NCBI RefSeq assembly: GCF_900141935.1
Contig: NZ_FQYX01000006.1
Location: 62,001 to 126,000, forward strand
Direction of reading: 5' to 3'
DNA from: Arenibacter nanhaiticus
GTDB lineage: Bacteria > Bacteroidota > Bacteroidia > Flavobacteriales > Flavobacteriaceae
Length of the DNA: 64,000 bases
The notes beneath the pieces were generated by a model. It worked only from the letters and a program-made list of their open reading frames with translations. It made no database searches and was not told where the DNA came from. Every line of letters begins with the position of its first letter. The first letter of the stretch is position 1. Shown here piece by piece: positions 55,063-62,753 of the stretch. The translations under genes were made by a program, and so were the position numbers.

Positions 55063-56522
55063 TGGGGCTATGGAAAGAACATATATGGTCTGTTCTATTA
55101 GGAGTTAATTATTTGTTGGTTATTGTTTTTGCTGTGATTATTGTTTTGAAAAACAAGAATCCGGTAAAAACCTTATCGTATATTTTTGCCTTGGCCGTCT
55201 TGCCTTTTATAGGATTGCTGGTCTATTATTTATTCGGACAGGATTACAGAAAAAATAAAATTTTTGAGAAAAAATATATCCTAGATAATGAAAGACTTGG
55301 GGAATGGGCAACCTCCTTAAGCTTAAGTGAAAGTGAAAAGGATAGGTTCGAATCGGAATTTGGCGAAGGTATTTCCAAGATTTATCGTTTGCTTGACAAC
55401 AATCAAAAGGCTGTACTGACCTTTGATAATAAACTAGAGGTTCTTTTAAACGGGGAAGAAAAGTTTAAATCTTTAAAGGCCGATCTCAAAAATGCTAAAA
55501 AGCATATTCATCTAGAGTATTTTGTGATTTTTGACGATGAGCTCGGTAGCGAAATCATAGATATTCTCTGTAGCAAAGCTCAAGAAGGGGTGGTGGTTCG
55601 TTTAATATACGACGATGTAGGAAGCAATATGTCTTCTAAGAGCAAAGCAAAGCTCACACAAAACAAAGTGGCTCATTTTCCCTTTTTACCGGTGCTTTTT
55701 TCTAATTCTACCTCTAAATTAAACTATAGAGACCATAGGAAAATTGTGGTTGTCGATGGGGATGTTGGGTATGTAGGCGGAATTAATATGAGTAAGAAAT
55801 ACGACAATTCCTTTGATAATGCCCGCTATTGGAGAGACACGCACTTGAAAATAACCGGAGGAGCTGTTGGAGCACTTCAGGCTTCCTTTTTGCTGAGCTG
55901 GAACTTTGTGTCTAAAGAGGAGATCACTATAAAAAATGGTTATTTGCCTCAGGACAAAAATAAATTTCAAAACCCTGTGGCCGTACAAATAGCCGCTAGC
56001 GGTCCGGATAGTGATTGGGCTAATATTATGGAAGCTATTTTTTGTGCCATTAACTCAGCAAAGGAAAAAGTTTTTATAACCTCTCCTTATTTTATGCCTA
56101 ACGGTGAAATTTTAACCGCATTGTCAACGGCTGCACGTAGTGGCGTCGATGTCCGTATTCTAATTCCTTACAAATCAGATTCATGGGCGGCCCAATATGC
56201 CACGGATTCATATATTGAAGAGTCGCTAAGATCCGGGATTAAAATTTATAGGTATCGAAAAGGGTTTATACATGCCAAAACCATGGTTATAGATGATTTG
56301 TTTTCGAGTATTGGTACCGCAAATCTAGACTATAGGAGCTTTTCTATCAACTTTGAAATAAACGCTTTGGTGTATAATAGGGAGGTTAATGAACAAATGA
56401 GTGTAGTTTTTGTTCAAGACCTAGAAGATAGTGAAGAAATGACTCTGGAGCGCTGGGAAAACCGTGGCATAGTTAGAAAGCTTCAAGAGTCGTTTGGGAG
56501 ACTTTGGGCTCCGTTGCTGTAG
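55062..56522 (+). CDS. cls: Cardiolipin synthase
   Basis: 486 aa. Two N-terminal membrane helices (about 8-30 and 38-58) and two HKD motifs: NYRDHRKIVVVDGDVGYVGG near 223-242 and IHAKTMVIDDLFSSIGTANLD near 405-425 (given as IHAKTMVIDD and GTANLD). It condenses phosphatidylglycerol to cardiolipin. Translationally coupled to the lytic transglycosylase, giving an envelope-maintenance pair. Confidence 0.92.
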   Translation: MGLWKEHIWSVLLGVNYLLVIVFAVIIVLKNKNPVKTLSYIFALAVLPFIGLLVYYLFGQDYRKNKIFEKKYILDNERLGEWATSLSLSESEKDRFESEFGEGISKIYRLLDNNQKAVLTFDNKLEVLLNGEEKFKSLKADLKNAKKHIHLEYFVIFDDELGSEIIDILCSKAQEGVVVRLIYDDVGSNMSSKSKAKLTQNKVAHFPFLPVLFSNSTSKLNYRDHRKIVVVDGDVGYVGGINMSKKYDNSFDNARYWRDTHLKITGGAVGALQASFLLSWNFVSKEEITIKNGYLPQDKNKFQNPVAVQIAASGPDSDWANIMEAIFCAINSAKEKVFITSPYFMPNGEILTALSTAARSGVDVRILIPYKSDSWAAQYATDSYIEESLRSGIKIYRYRKGFIHAKTMVIDDLFSSIGTANLDYRSFSINFEINALVYNREVNEQMSVVFVQDLEDSEEMTLERWENRGIVRKLQESFGRLWAPLL

Positions 56523-56560
56523 GAACGCAATAGTTTATTGATGTTGGATTAGGTGAATAA

Positions 56561-56597
56561 AAAAAAGCTCTGGTAAAAGGTTACCGGAGCTTTTTTT
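56561..56597 (+). terminator. cls terminator
   Basis: A 16-bp stem (AAAAAAGCTCTGGTAA with its complement, one T-G pair), 4-nt loop and T run, about 40 nt after the stop. Confidence 0.9.
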
Positions 56598-56747
56598 ATG
56601 TAATAATGAAATGTGCATGGCCGAAAACACGAATGAAGGAACGTGAATTGTAAATGACCGTTAAAAAACAATAAATATCGGCTTATGAAAATTGGAATTC
56701 TTTTAGAAGTCCCAAGAAAAGGTATTTGTGAAAAAGACCTCTCTTGC

Positions 56748-57263
56748 TTAAATTTTTTTCAATTGTTGTTGCATCATTTTAATTTGATCAGCCAGCATAT
56801 TTTGTTTGTCTAATTTCTTGGCCTCGTTTAAAAGCAAGGTAGCTTCTCTTTTACGGCGCTTTTGCATGGCAATTCCAGCAAGGCTTAATTTCGCCATGGC
56901 TACGTCATAATCCATGTTAAGACCCAGTTTTAATGCCTTCTTAAAGAATTTTTCGGCTTGGGTCAAGTTGGTTTGTGAAAATATAATTCCGTTAAGGTAA
57001 TTATAGTAGCCGTTTTGTTTTGTCGTAAGTGCTGCGTCTGGGTTTTTGATTTTATCGAGCCATTTCTTTGTTCCTTCCATGTCCTGCTTGCGCATTTTTA
57101 AAAAGGCCAAAAGAATTATTTCATTTCTATAATACAGAAAAATAAAAATAGAAGAGAGTAAAAGTAAGAATATTCCATTCCCGATATTGCCTTCTATAAA
57201 TTGGAATACGGCATAGGCAATAATTAGCCCTGCAACGACTAGTTTTAAATTTTTGTTGAACAT
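56748..57263 (-). CDS. Membrane protein with TPR-like domain
   Basis: 171 aa. Two short membrane helices (about 8-23 and 29-46), then helical repeats of TPR type (about 60-165), including NYLNGIIFSQTNLTQAEKFF. Starts 6 nt after the DUF6263 gene, so same operon. Function unknown; likely a scaffold. Confidence 0.7.
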   Translation of the reverse strand: MFNKNLKLVVAGLIIAYAVFQFIEGNIGNGIFLLLLSSIFIFLYYRNEIILLAFLKMRKQDMEGTKKWLDKIKNPDAALTTKQNGYYNYLNGIIFSQTNLTQAEKFFKKALKLGLNMDYDVAMAKLSLAGIAMQKRRKREATLLLNEAKKLDKQNMLADQIKMMQQQLKKI

Positions 57264-57269
57264 ATTTAC

Positions 57270-58154
57270 TTATAAATTAATTAATTCGTACGTAGTTTTA
57301 GAGGTTATTGTGGTAGGGATTTCCTGATCGCTCATTTGTGCAATGGTCGATGTTCCTGAAGATTTTCCGTTTACTTCCATCTTGACGATAAAACCAGAGG
57401 ACATATCTGTTTGGACCTTGGTAGTCTGAGTGCCACTTAATTTCATGCTGGTGCTCGGGTCCTTTACATCCATGTTTACCTTGGCCTTGCCACTAATATT
57501 GGCTCTGTTGTTGGTCACACCAATTAAGGTCCACGTATTGGAAGAGGTCAATGTACCAGAATAGGTATTTTGCCATTGATCGTGTATTTTTATTTTATTG
57601 TTGGGGTAGATATAGGTCATTTGCTTATAGCTGTTCGATAATGCTTCCGAACCGAATTCTTTTTGCAAAGACTTTTTCATCATGTTTAAGGAAAATTTGT
57701 CTTTTAAGCCAGAGGCCTTGGCCATTTTGCTGACCAAACTATCGCCGCCTTGAACCTCTAGAATATTGCCGTTCTTGGCTAAAATTAATTTGATAGGATT
57801 GTTAAGGATGGTATGGAAAACCCTGGATTGTATGTCTCCTTCCTTAATTTGCTTGGCTCTTACGTTCATTAATTCCCCCTGGATGCTCGAAGTCATTTTT
57901 AAGTTGAGATCCTTAAAAGTTAGGGAAACCACATAGTTTTTGTTTTCTTCCCCTAAGACTTTAAATTGCAGGATCCCATCAATGGTATTGGTGATGATGT
58001 GTGAGGCTCCGTCCAACTCTTGGGTAATCACCTGTTTTGCCTGTTGTTTTATAGTGAAAACATCCCCTTTGTCAAGTTGGTACGCAAAAGTAGTTTGTCC
58101 AAATAGTGTTGCGTTGAACAAGGTTAAAAATAATAAAATAAGGGAGCACTTCAT
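57270..58154 (-). CDS. DUF6263 secreted protein
   Basis: 294 aa from ATG 58154, which gives a clean signal peptide (MKCSLILLFLTLFNATLFGQ); an ATG at 58187 lies 11 codons upstream. The rest is beta-rich with many Thr/Ser/Lys. It fits the DUF6263 pattern. Function unknown. Divergent from rpmH, cotranscribed with the TPR-like protein. Confidence 0.75.
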   Translation of the reverse strand: MKCSLILLFLTLFNATLFGQTTFAYQLDKGDVFTIKQQAKQVITQELDGASHIITNTIDGILQFKVLGEENKNYVVSLTFKDLNLKMTSSIQGELMNVRAKQIKEGDIQSRVFHTILNNPIKLILAKNGNILEVQGGDSLVSKMAKASGLKDKFSLNMMKKSLQKEFGSEALSNSYKQMTYIYPNNKIKIHDQWQNTYSGTLTSSNTWTLIGVTNNRANISGKAKVNMDVKDPSTSMKLSGTQTTKVQTDMSSGFIVKMEVNGKSSGTSTIAQMSDQEIPTTITSKTTYELINL

Positions 58155-58250
58155 GTAATTGTCGAGATTCGGTTTAAACCGATGCAAAAGTAATAAAAAC
58201 CTAGCGGTCGGCAGTCGAGCTGTTCTAAAAAAAATATTTTTTTAATTACA

Positions 58251-58281
58251 TTTGCCAAAGCAAAAACTCTTTGTATATTTG
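58251..58281 (+). promoter_or_regulatory. rpmH promoter
   Basis: TTTG (58251-58254), 19 nt, TATATTTG (58274-58281): a perfect Bacteroidota sigma-A promoter, about 78 nt before the start codon. Confidence 0.8.
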
Positions 58282-58359
58282 CACCCGGAATTTGTTGGGA
58301 CAAGCAAATTCAGAATGATTGTAAAAAGTAATTTAAGGAGACTATAAAAATACGCTACG

Positions 58360-58521
58360 ATGAGCAAAAGAACATTTCAACCATCTAAGAGAAAGAGAAA
58401 AAACAAACATGGTTTCAGAGAACGTATGGCTACTGCTAATGGTAGGAAAGTTCTAGCTAGAAGAAGAGCTAAGGGAAGAAAGAAATTATCGGTCTCCTCT
58501 GAACTGAAGCATAAGAAATAA
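58360..58521 (+). CDS. rpmH: 50S ribosomal protein L34
   Basis: 53 aa, [19 protein letters not shown], with the usual [19 protein letters not shown] segment and a short extra C-terminal tail ([12 protein letters not shown]). A complete and typical L34. It sits before carB and is not linked to rnpA or dnaA here. Confidence 0.97.
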   Translation: MSKRTFQPSKRKRKNKHGFRERMATANGRKVLARRRAKGRKKLSVSSELKHKK

Positions 58522-58549
58522 TGTCGACATTATTTTTGTTTAAAATATT

Positions 58550-58585
58550 AAGGTGTTACTTTTTTTAGAGTAGCACCTTTTTTTT
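58550..58585 (+). terminator. rpmH terminator
   Basis: An 11-bp stem (AAGGTGTTACT with AGTAGCACCTT, one T-G pair), 8-nt loop and a long T run. Confidence 0.85.
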
Positions 58586-58621
58586 GCCCAATTCGCTTTT
58601 ATATTTAAACACTTATTAAAA

Positions 58622-61474
58622 ATGCCCAAAAGAAAAGATTTAAACTCTATTTTAATTATTGGTTCTGGCCCAATTGTAATTGGTCAGGCTTGTGAATTCG
58701 ATTATTCAGGTACACAAGCATTGCGTTCTTTACGAGAAGATGGGATAGAAACGATACTGATTAACAGTAATCCGGCTACCATCATGACCGACCCGACAAT
58801 GGCCGATCACGTTTATTTGAAACCGTTGACTACCAAATCGATTAGAGAGATTCTGGAAAAGCACCCTAATATTGATGCCGTTCTACCAACAATGGGTGGT
58901 CAAACCGCATTGAACCTTTGTATTGAGGCAGATGAAAAGGGAATTTGGGAAGATCATGGAGTCGAAATTATAGGTGTCGATATCGATGCTATTAATATTA
59001 CCGAAGATAGGGAGAAGTTCCGCGAACTGATGCTTAAAATAGGGATCCCTATGGCGCCTCAGGCTACCGCAACTTCATTTTTAAAAGGGAAGGAAATTGC
59101 TCAGGAATTCGGTTTCCCATTGGTTATTAGAGCTTCCTATACCCTAGGAGGGGCAGGAGCATCTATTGTTTATAAACCAGAAGATTTTGATGAACTTCTT
59201 AGTCGTGGTTTGGAGATTTCTCCTATTCACGAGGTGATGATAGATAAAGCCTTAATGGGCTGGAAAGAATACGAACTAGAATTGTTGAGGGATAAAAATG
59301 ATAACGTTGTTATTATTTGTACCATCGAAAATATGGACCCTATGGGGATCCATACCGGGGATTCTATTACAGTAGCTCCAGCAATGACCTTGTCTGACCG
59401 TACCTTCCAGAGGATGCGTGATATGGCCATCAAAATGATGCGTAGTATCGGTGATTTCGCAGGAGGATGTAACGTGCAGTTCGCAGTTAGTCCGGATGAA
59501 AAAGAAGATATTATCGCCATTGAGATTAACCCAAGGGTTTCTAGGTCTTCAGCATTGGCTTCTAAAGCAACTGGTTATCCGATTGCTAAAGTAGCCGCTA
59601 AATTGGCTATGGGGTACAGCCTGAACGAGTTAAGCAACCAGATCACTAAATCTACTTCCGCTTTATTTGAGCCTACCCTAGATTACGTGATCGTAAAAAT
59701 CCCACGTTGGAACTTTGATAAATTCGAAGGATCGGACAGGACTTTAGGTCTTCAGATGAAGTCTGTAGGGGAAGTAATGGGAATCGGTCGTTCTTTCCAA
59801 GAAGCTTTGCACAAGGCAACTCAATCTTTGGAGATAAAAAGAAACGGTTTAGGTGCCGATGGTAAAGGATATACCAATTATGATGAAATCATCAGTAAAC
59901 TTACCATCCCAAGTTGGGACCGTGTATTTGTGATCTATGATGCTATCCAGATTGGAATTCCGCTAAGTAGAATCCACGATATCACTAAAATAGATATGTG
60001 GTTCTTAAAGCAATACGAACAACTACACCACCTGGAAAAAGAGATTTCTAAATATACTGTAGAGACCCTGACCAAAGACTTATTGTTAGAGGCTAAGCAA
60101 AAAGGTTTTGCTGATAGGCAAATTGCCCATATGTTAGACTGTTATGAAAGTGAAGTTTATAAAAAACGCGAATCGCTTAATATTAACAGAGTCTATAAAT
60201 TGGTAGATACCTGTGCGGCAGAATTTGAAGCAATGACCCCGTACTACTACTCAACTTTCGAGGCAGAGATAGAAACTCCTCAAGGAGAAAAGTATGTGGC
60301 CAATGATAGCGTTGTCAGCGATAAAAAGAAAATCGTAGTATTAGGGTCAGGTCCTAACCGTATCGGTCAGGGAATAGAATTCGATTATTGTTGTGTTCAC
60401 GGGGTACTTGCAGCAGCAGAGTGTGGTTACGAAACCATCATGATCAACTGTAACCCCGAAACGGTTTCTACAGATTTCGATACCGCAGATAAGTTGTATT
60501 TTGAGCCTGTATTCTGGGAGCATATTTACGACATCATCAGACACGAAAAACCAGAAGGGGTAATCGTTCAGTTAGGGGGACAGACCGCACTGAAACTTGC
60601 TGAAAAACTAGATAAATACGGTATTAAGATTATTGGGACCAGCTATAAAGCCCTTGATTTGGCCGAAGATCGTGGTAGTTTCTCGAACCTTTTGTTAGAA
60701 AATAATATCCCATTCCCACAATTTGGAGTGGCAGAAACAGCAGAGGAGGCCTTAGAACTTTCAGATGAGCTAGATTTCCCATTGTTGGTAAGACCTTCCT
60801 ATGTTTTGGGCGGTCAAGGGATGAAAATTGTGATCAACAAAGAAGAGTTGGAAGAGCACGTGGTAGACTTATTGCGTAAGATTCCAAATAACAAACTCTT
60901 GTTGGATCATTACCTAGATGGTGCCATTGAGGCCGAGGCAGATGCAATTTGCGACGGAGAAGATGTGTATATCATCGGAATTATGGAGCATATAGAGCCA
61001 TGTGGAATTCACTCTGGGGATTCCAATGCTACCTTGCCACCATTTAACTTAGGGGAATTTGTGATGCAGCAAATTAAGGACCATACCAAGAAAATTGCAC
61101 TGGCCTTAAATACAGTTGGACTTATCAATATTCAGTTCGCAATTAAAGATGATATGGTATATATCATCGAGGCGAACCCGAGAGCATCACGTACGGTACC
61201 ATTTATCGCAAAAGCCTATAAAGAGCCATATGTAAACTATGCTACCAAAGTAATGTTGGGCGATAAAAAGGTGAAAGATTTCAACTTTAATCCTCAATTG
61301 GAAGGATTTGCCATCAAGCAGCCAGTATTTTCATTTAACAAGTTCCCTAATGTAAACAAAAACTTAGGGCCGGAAATGAAGAGTACCGGAGAGAGTATTT
61401 TGTTTATCGACAGCCTTAAGGACGATGAGTTCTACAACCTGTACGCCAGACGTAAAATGTACTTGAGCAAGTAA
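58622..61474 (+). CDS. carB: Carbamoyl-phosphate synthase large subunit, lacking the regulatory domain
   Basis: 950 aa. Two homologous ATP-grasp halves: GSGPIVIGQACEFDYSG (13-29) and GSGPNRIGQGIEFDYCC (about 576-592) start them; ATP-site segments SYTLGGAGAS and SYVLGGQGMK are intact. The protein stops soon after GPEMKSTGES, where E. coli CarB (1073 aa) continues into an MGS-like allosteric domain. It makes carbamoyl phosphate for pyrimidines and arginine; control by UMP or ornithine at that domain must be absent. The small subunit carA is not nearby. Confidence 0.95.
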   Translation: MPKRKDLNSILIIGSGPIVIGQACEFDYSGTQALRSLREDGIETILINSNPATIMTDPTMADHVYLKPLTTKSIREILEKHPNIDAVLPTMGGQTALNLCIEADEKGIWEDHGVEIIGVDIDAINITEDREKFRELMLKIGIPMAPQATATSFLKGKEIAQEFGFPLVIRASYTLGGAGASIVYKPEDFDELLSRGLEISPIHEVMIDKALMGWKEYELELLRDKNDNVVIICTIENMDPMGIHTGDSITVAPAMTLSDRTFQRMRDMAIKMMRSIGDFAGGCNVQFAVSPDEKEDIIAIEINPRVSRSSALASKATGYPIAKVAAKLAMGYSLNELSNQITKSTSALFEPTLDYVIVKIPRWNFDKFEGSDRTLGLQMKSVGEVMGIGRSFQEALHKATQSLEIKRNGLGADGKGYTNYDEIISKLTIPSWDRVFVIYDAIQIGIPLSRIHDITKIDMWFLKQYEQLHHLEKEISKYTVETLTKDLLLEAKQKGFADRQIAHMLDCYESEVYKKRESLNINRVYKLVDTCAAEFEAMTPYYYSTFEAEIETPQGEKYVANDSVVSDKKKIVVLGSGPNRIGQGIEFDYCCVHGVLAAAECGYETIMINCNPETVSTDFDTADKLYFEPVFWEHIYDIIRHEKPEGVIVQLGGQTALKLAEKLDKYGIKIIGTSYKALDLAEDRGSFSNLLLENNIPFPQFGVAETAEEALELSDELDFPLLVRPSYVLGGQGMKIVINKEELEEHVVDLLRKIPNNKLLLDHYLDGAIEAEADAICDGEDVYIIGIMEHIEPCGIHSGDSNATLPPFNLGEFVMQQIKDHTKKIALALNTVGLINIQFAIKDDMVYIIEANPRASRTVPFIAKAYKEPYVNYATKVMLGDKKVKDFNFNPQLEGFAIKQPVFSFNKFPNVNKNLGPEMKSTGESILFIDSLKDDEFYNLYARRKMYLSK

Positions 61475-61521
61475 AACAATCCTGCTGGGCGGTTTCTGAT
61501 AGAAACAGTCCTTAGGTATAT

Positions 61522-61572
61522 AACATCCCTTTTGTTTCCAATGTTTTTGGAAATGGAAGGGATGTTTTTTTT
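61522..61572 (+). terminator. carB terminator
   Basis: A long stem (AACATCCCTT and TTTCCA with their complements, interrupted by 3 nt on each side) with a T run, about 48 nt after the stop. Confidence 0.85.
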
Positions 61573-61731
61573 AAAGGGTTTACAGAGGCGCTGTGGAAGG
61601 GTATAGATGTCTATAATTTCATTTTGAGATCTTTATTATGATCTCTTATCTTATGAAAATCAGCGCTCTATCTGGTTTGATGTATTGATAAAAGGAGTTT
61701 TAAAAGCATCTTCTTTTTAGTGTAATACTTT

Positions 61732-61811
61732 GGGCGTTCCCTCCTTCGTCGGGCGGGCCCTTGGCTATATCCCTGGCTCCGCTGCGGGGATGCCGCCGCG
61801 GTCCCTAACGC
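61732..61811 (-). repeat. 80-bp GC-rich structured repeat, copy 4
   Basis: Reverse orientation. Four differences from copy 2, all clustered in the loop of the central hairpin. It lies between carB and gnd (convergent) and marks one side of a gene-free stretch. Confidence 0.9.
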
Positions 61812-62089
61812 GCATATCAATGAACAATAAGCAGTAAACAATTAGCAATGGGAAAACGGAAAATATTTGAATGTGCCAATGGGTTAATTTGAAAATTGGG
61901 TGTTATGGGAACCACTTTAATTTGGACATGAATCAATGTTATCTTGAATCGATTAATTTCAAAATTCCAGCAGGGCGGCATATTAATAGGGATTATTTTT
62001 ATTACCCATCAGCACAGTCCTATGATGGCGACATATTACTGGAATTATTAGTATTAAAGGACGCCCCAAGGGTACGTTTGTAGAGACGC

Positions 62090-62431
62090 CTAATTTGGGC
62101 GACTTTCTTCCACAGAAAGACCGTTGGATTTTTTGGCATTTCCGCCATCAATTTCATCATAGGTTTTATTAATGATTATAGCATTAAGTAGGTGATTTTG
62201 GAATTGCTCTAAAGGCACCAAATTCCACAATTGGAAAATGTTGTGTGTTTCTAACTAATATTTTTCTGCCAATTTTCCAATTTCAGACAATTGTATTGTT
62301 GAAGTGTCCAAATCGGTTGCGGTCCTATGACTAATTGAATATTGAAATTTACCCTTTCTCCCCAGGCACTCCAATTCGTCATTTAACAGTCTTTTTTCTC
62401 TTCTCTCTTTTCTTTCATCCAGGTCTCTTGT
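62090..62431 (-). pseudogene. Decayed gene fragment of unknown family
   Basis: One minus-strand frame stays open for about 112 codons with a single in-frame TAG at 62255-62257, striking in such A+T-rich DNA. Before the stop: FQYSISHRTATDLDTSTIQL, then SEIGKLAEKY; after it: LETHNIFQLWNLVPLEQFQ and NKTYDEIDGG, to a natural TAG at 62090. There is no start codon, and the upstream side is cut by a stop and then by repeat copy 5. The protein family is not recognised. Confidence 0.55.
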
Positions 62432-62457
62432 TTATGGATAAATGTTCACTGAATTCA

Positions 62458-62544
62458 GCGTTAGCTATTGCAGCGGTATCCTTTTTTTGCGGAAGGCCGG
62501 CTAAAAAAGATTTAGCGGAAAGAGCGACCCGTAGGGGAACGCCC
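62458..62544 (+). repeat. Structured repeat, diverged copy 5
   Basis: 87 bp. Begins GCGTTAG, keeps CGGTATCC and GATTTAGC around the centre, and ends GGGGAACGCCC. The centre is a different imperfect hairpin (CTTTTTTTGCGG with GGCTAAAAAAG). Same architecture as copies 1-4, different filling. Confidence 0.7.
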
Positions 62545-62687
62545 TAAATAAGATTGGTACCTGAAATAAAAATGAAAGGAGTATTTTGACGAAACTTCTC
62601 GGTAAATCAACAAAAACGGGAATATAAAGGAGCCAAATGAGTCTTTTAATTGCGTTATAATTCAAATTTCCCAGTACCCTACAACAA

Positions 62688-62715
62688 AAAAGACTGCCTT
62701 CACAGACAGTCTTTT
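62688..62715 (-). terminator. gnd terminator
   Basis: A 9-bp perfect stem AAAAGACTG/CAGTCTTTT with A and T runs on both sides, about 40 nt past the gnd stop. Confidence 0.8.
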
Positions 62716-62753
62716 GTATAATAATCCCAAAAACTTCGGGTAGGTGATATAAA

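Noticed and set aside
61871-62083. A 70-codon plus-strand frame in the gene-poor region after carB.
   Set aside because: No family signal, no promoter and unlikely composition; the region shows decay.
208-62257. TAG might be recoded (read through), because three broken genes continue in frame after a TAG.
   Set aside because: The same relics also carry TAA stops, frameshifts or missing starts, and intact genes such as the GH15 gene end with TAG. Ordinary gene decay explains it.
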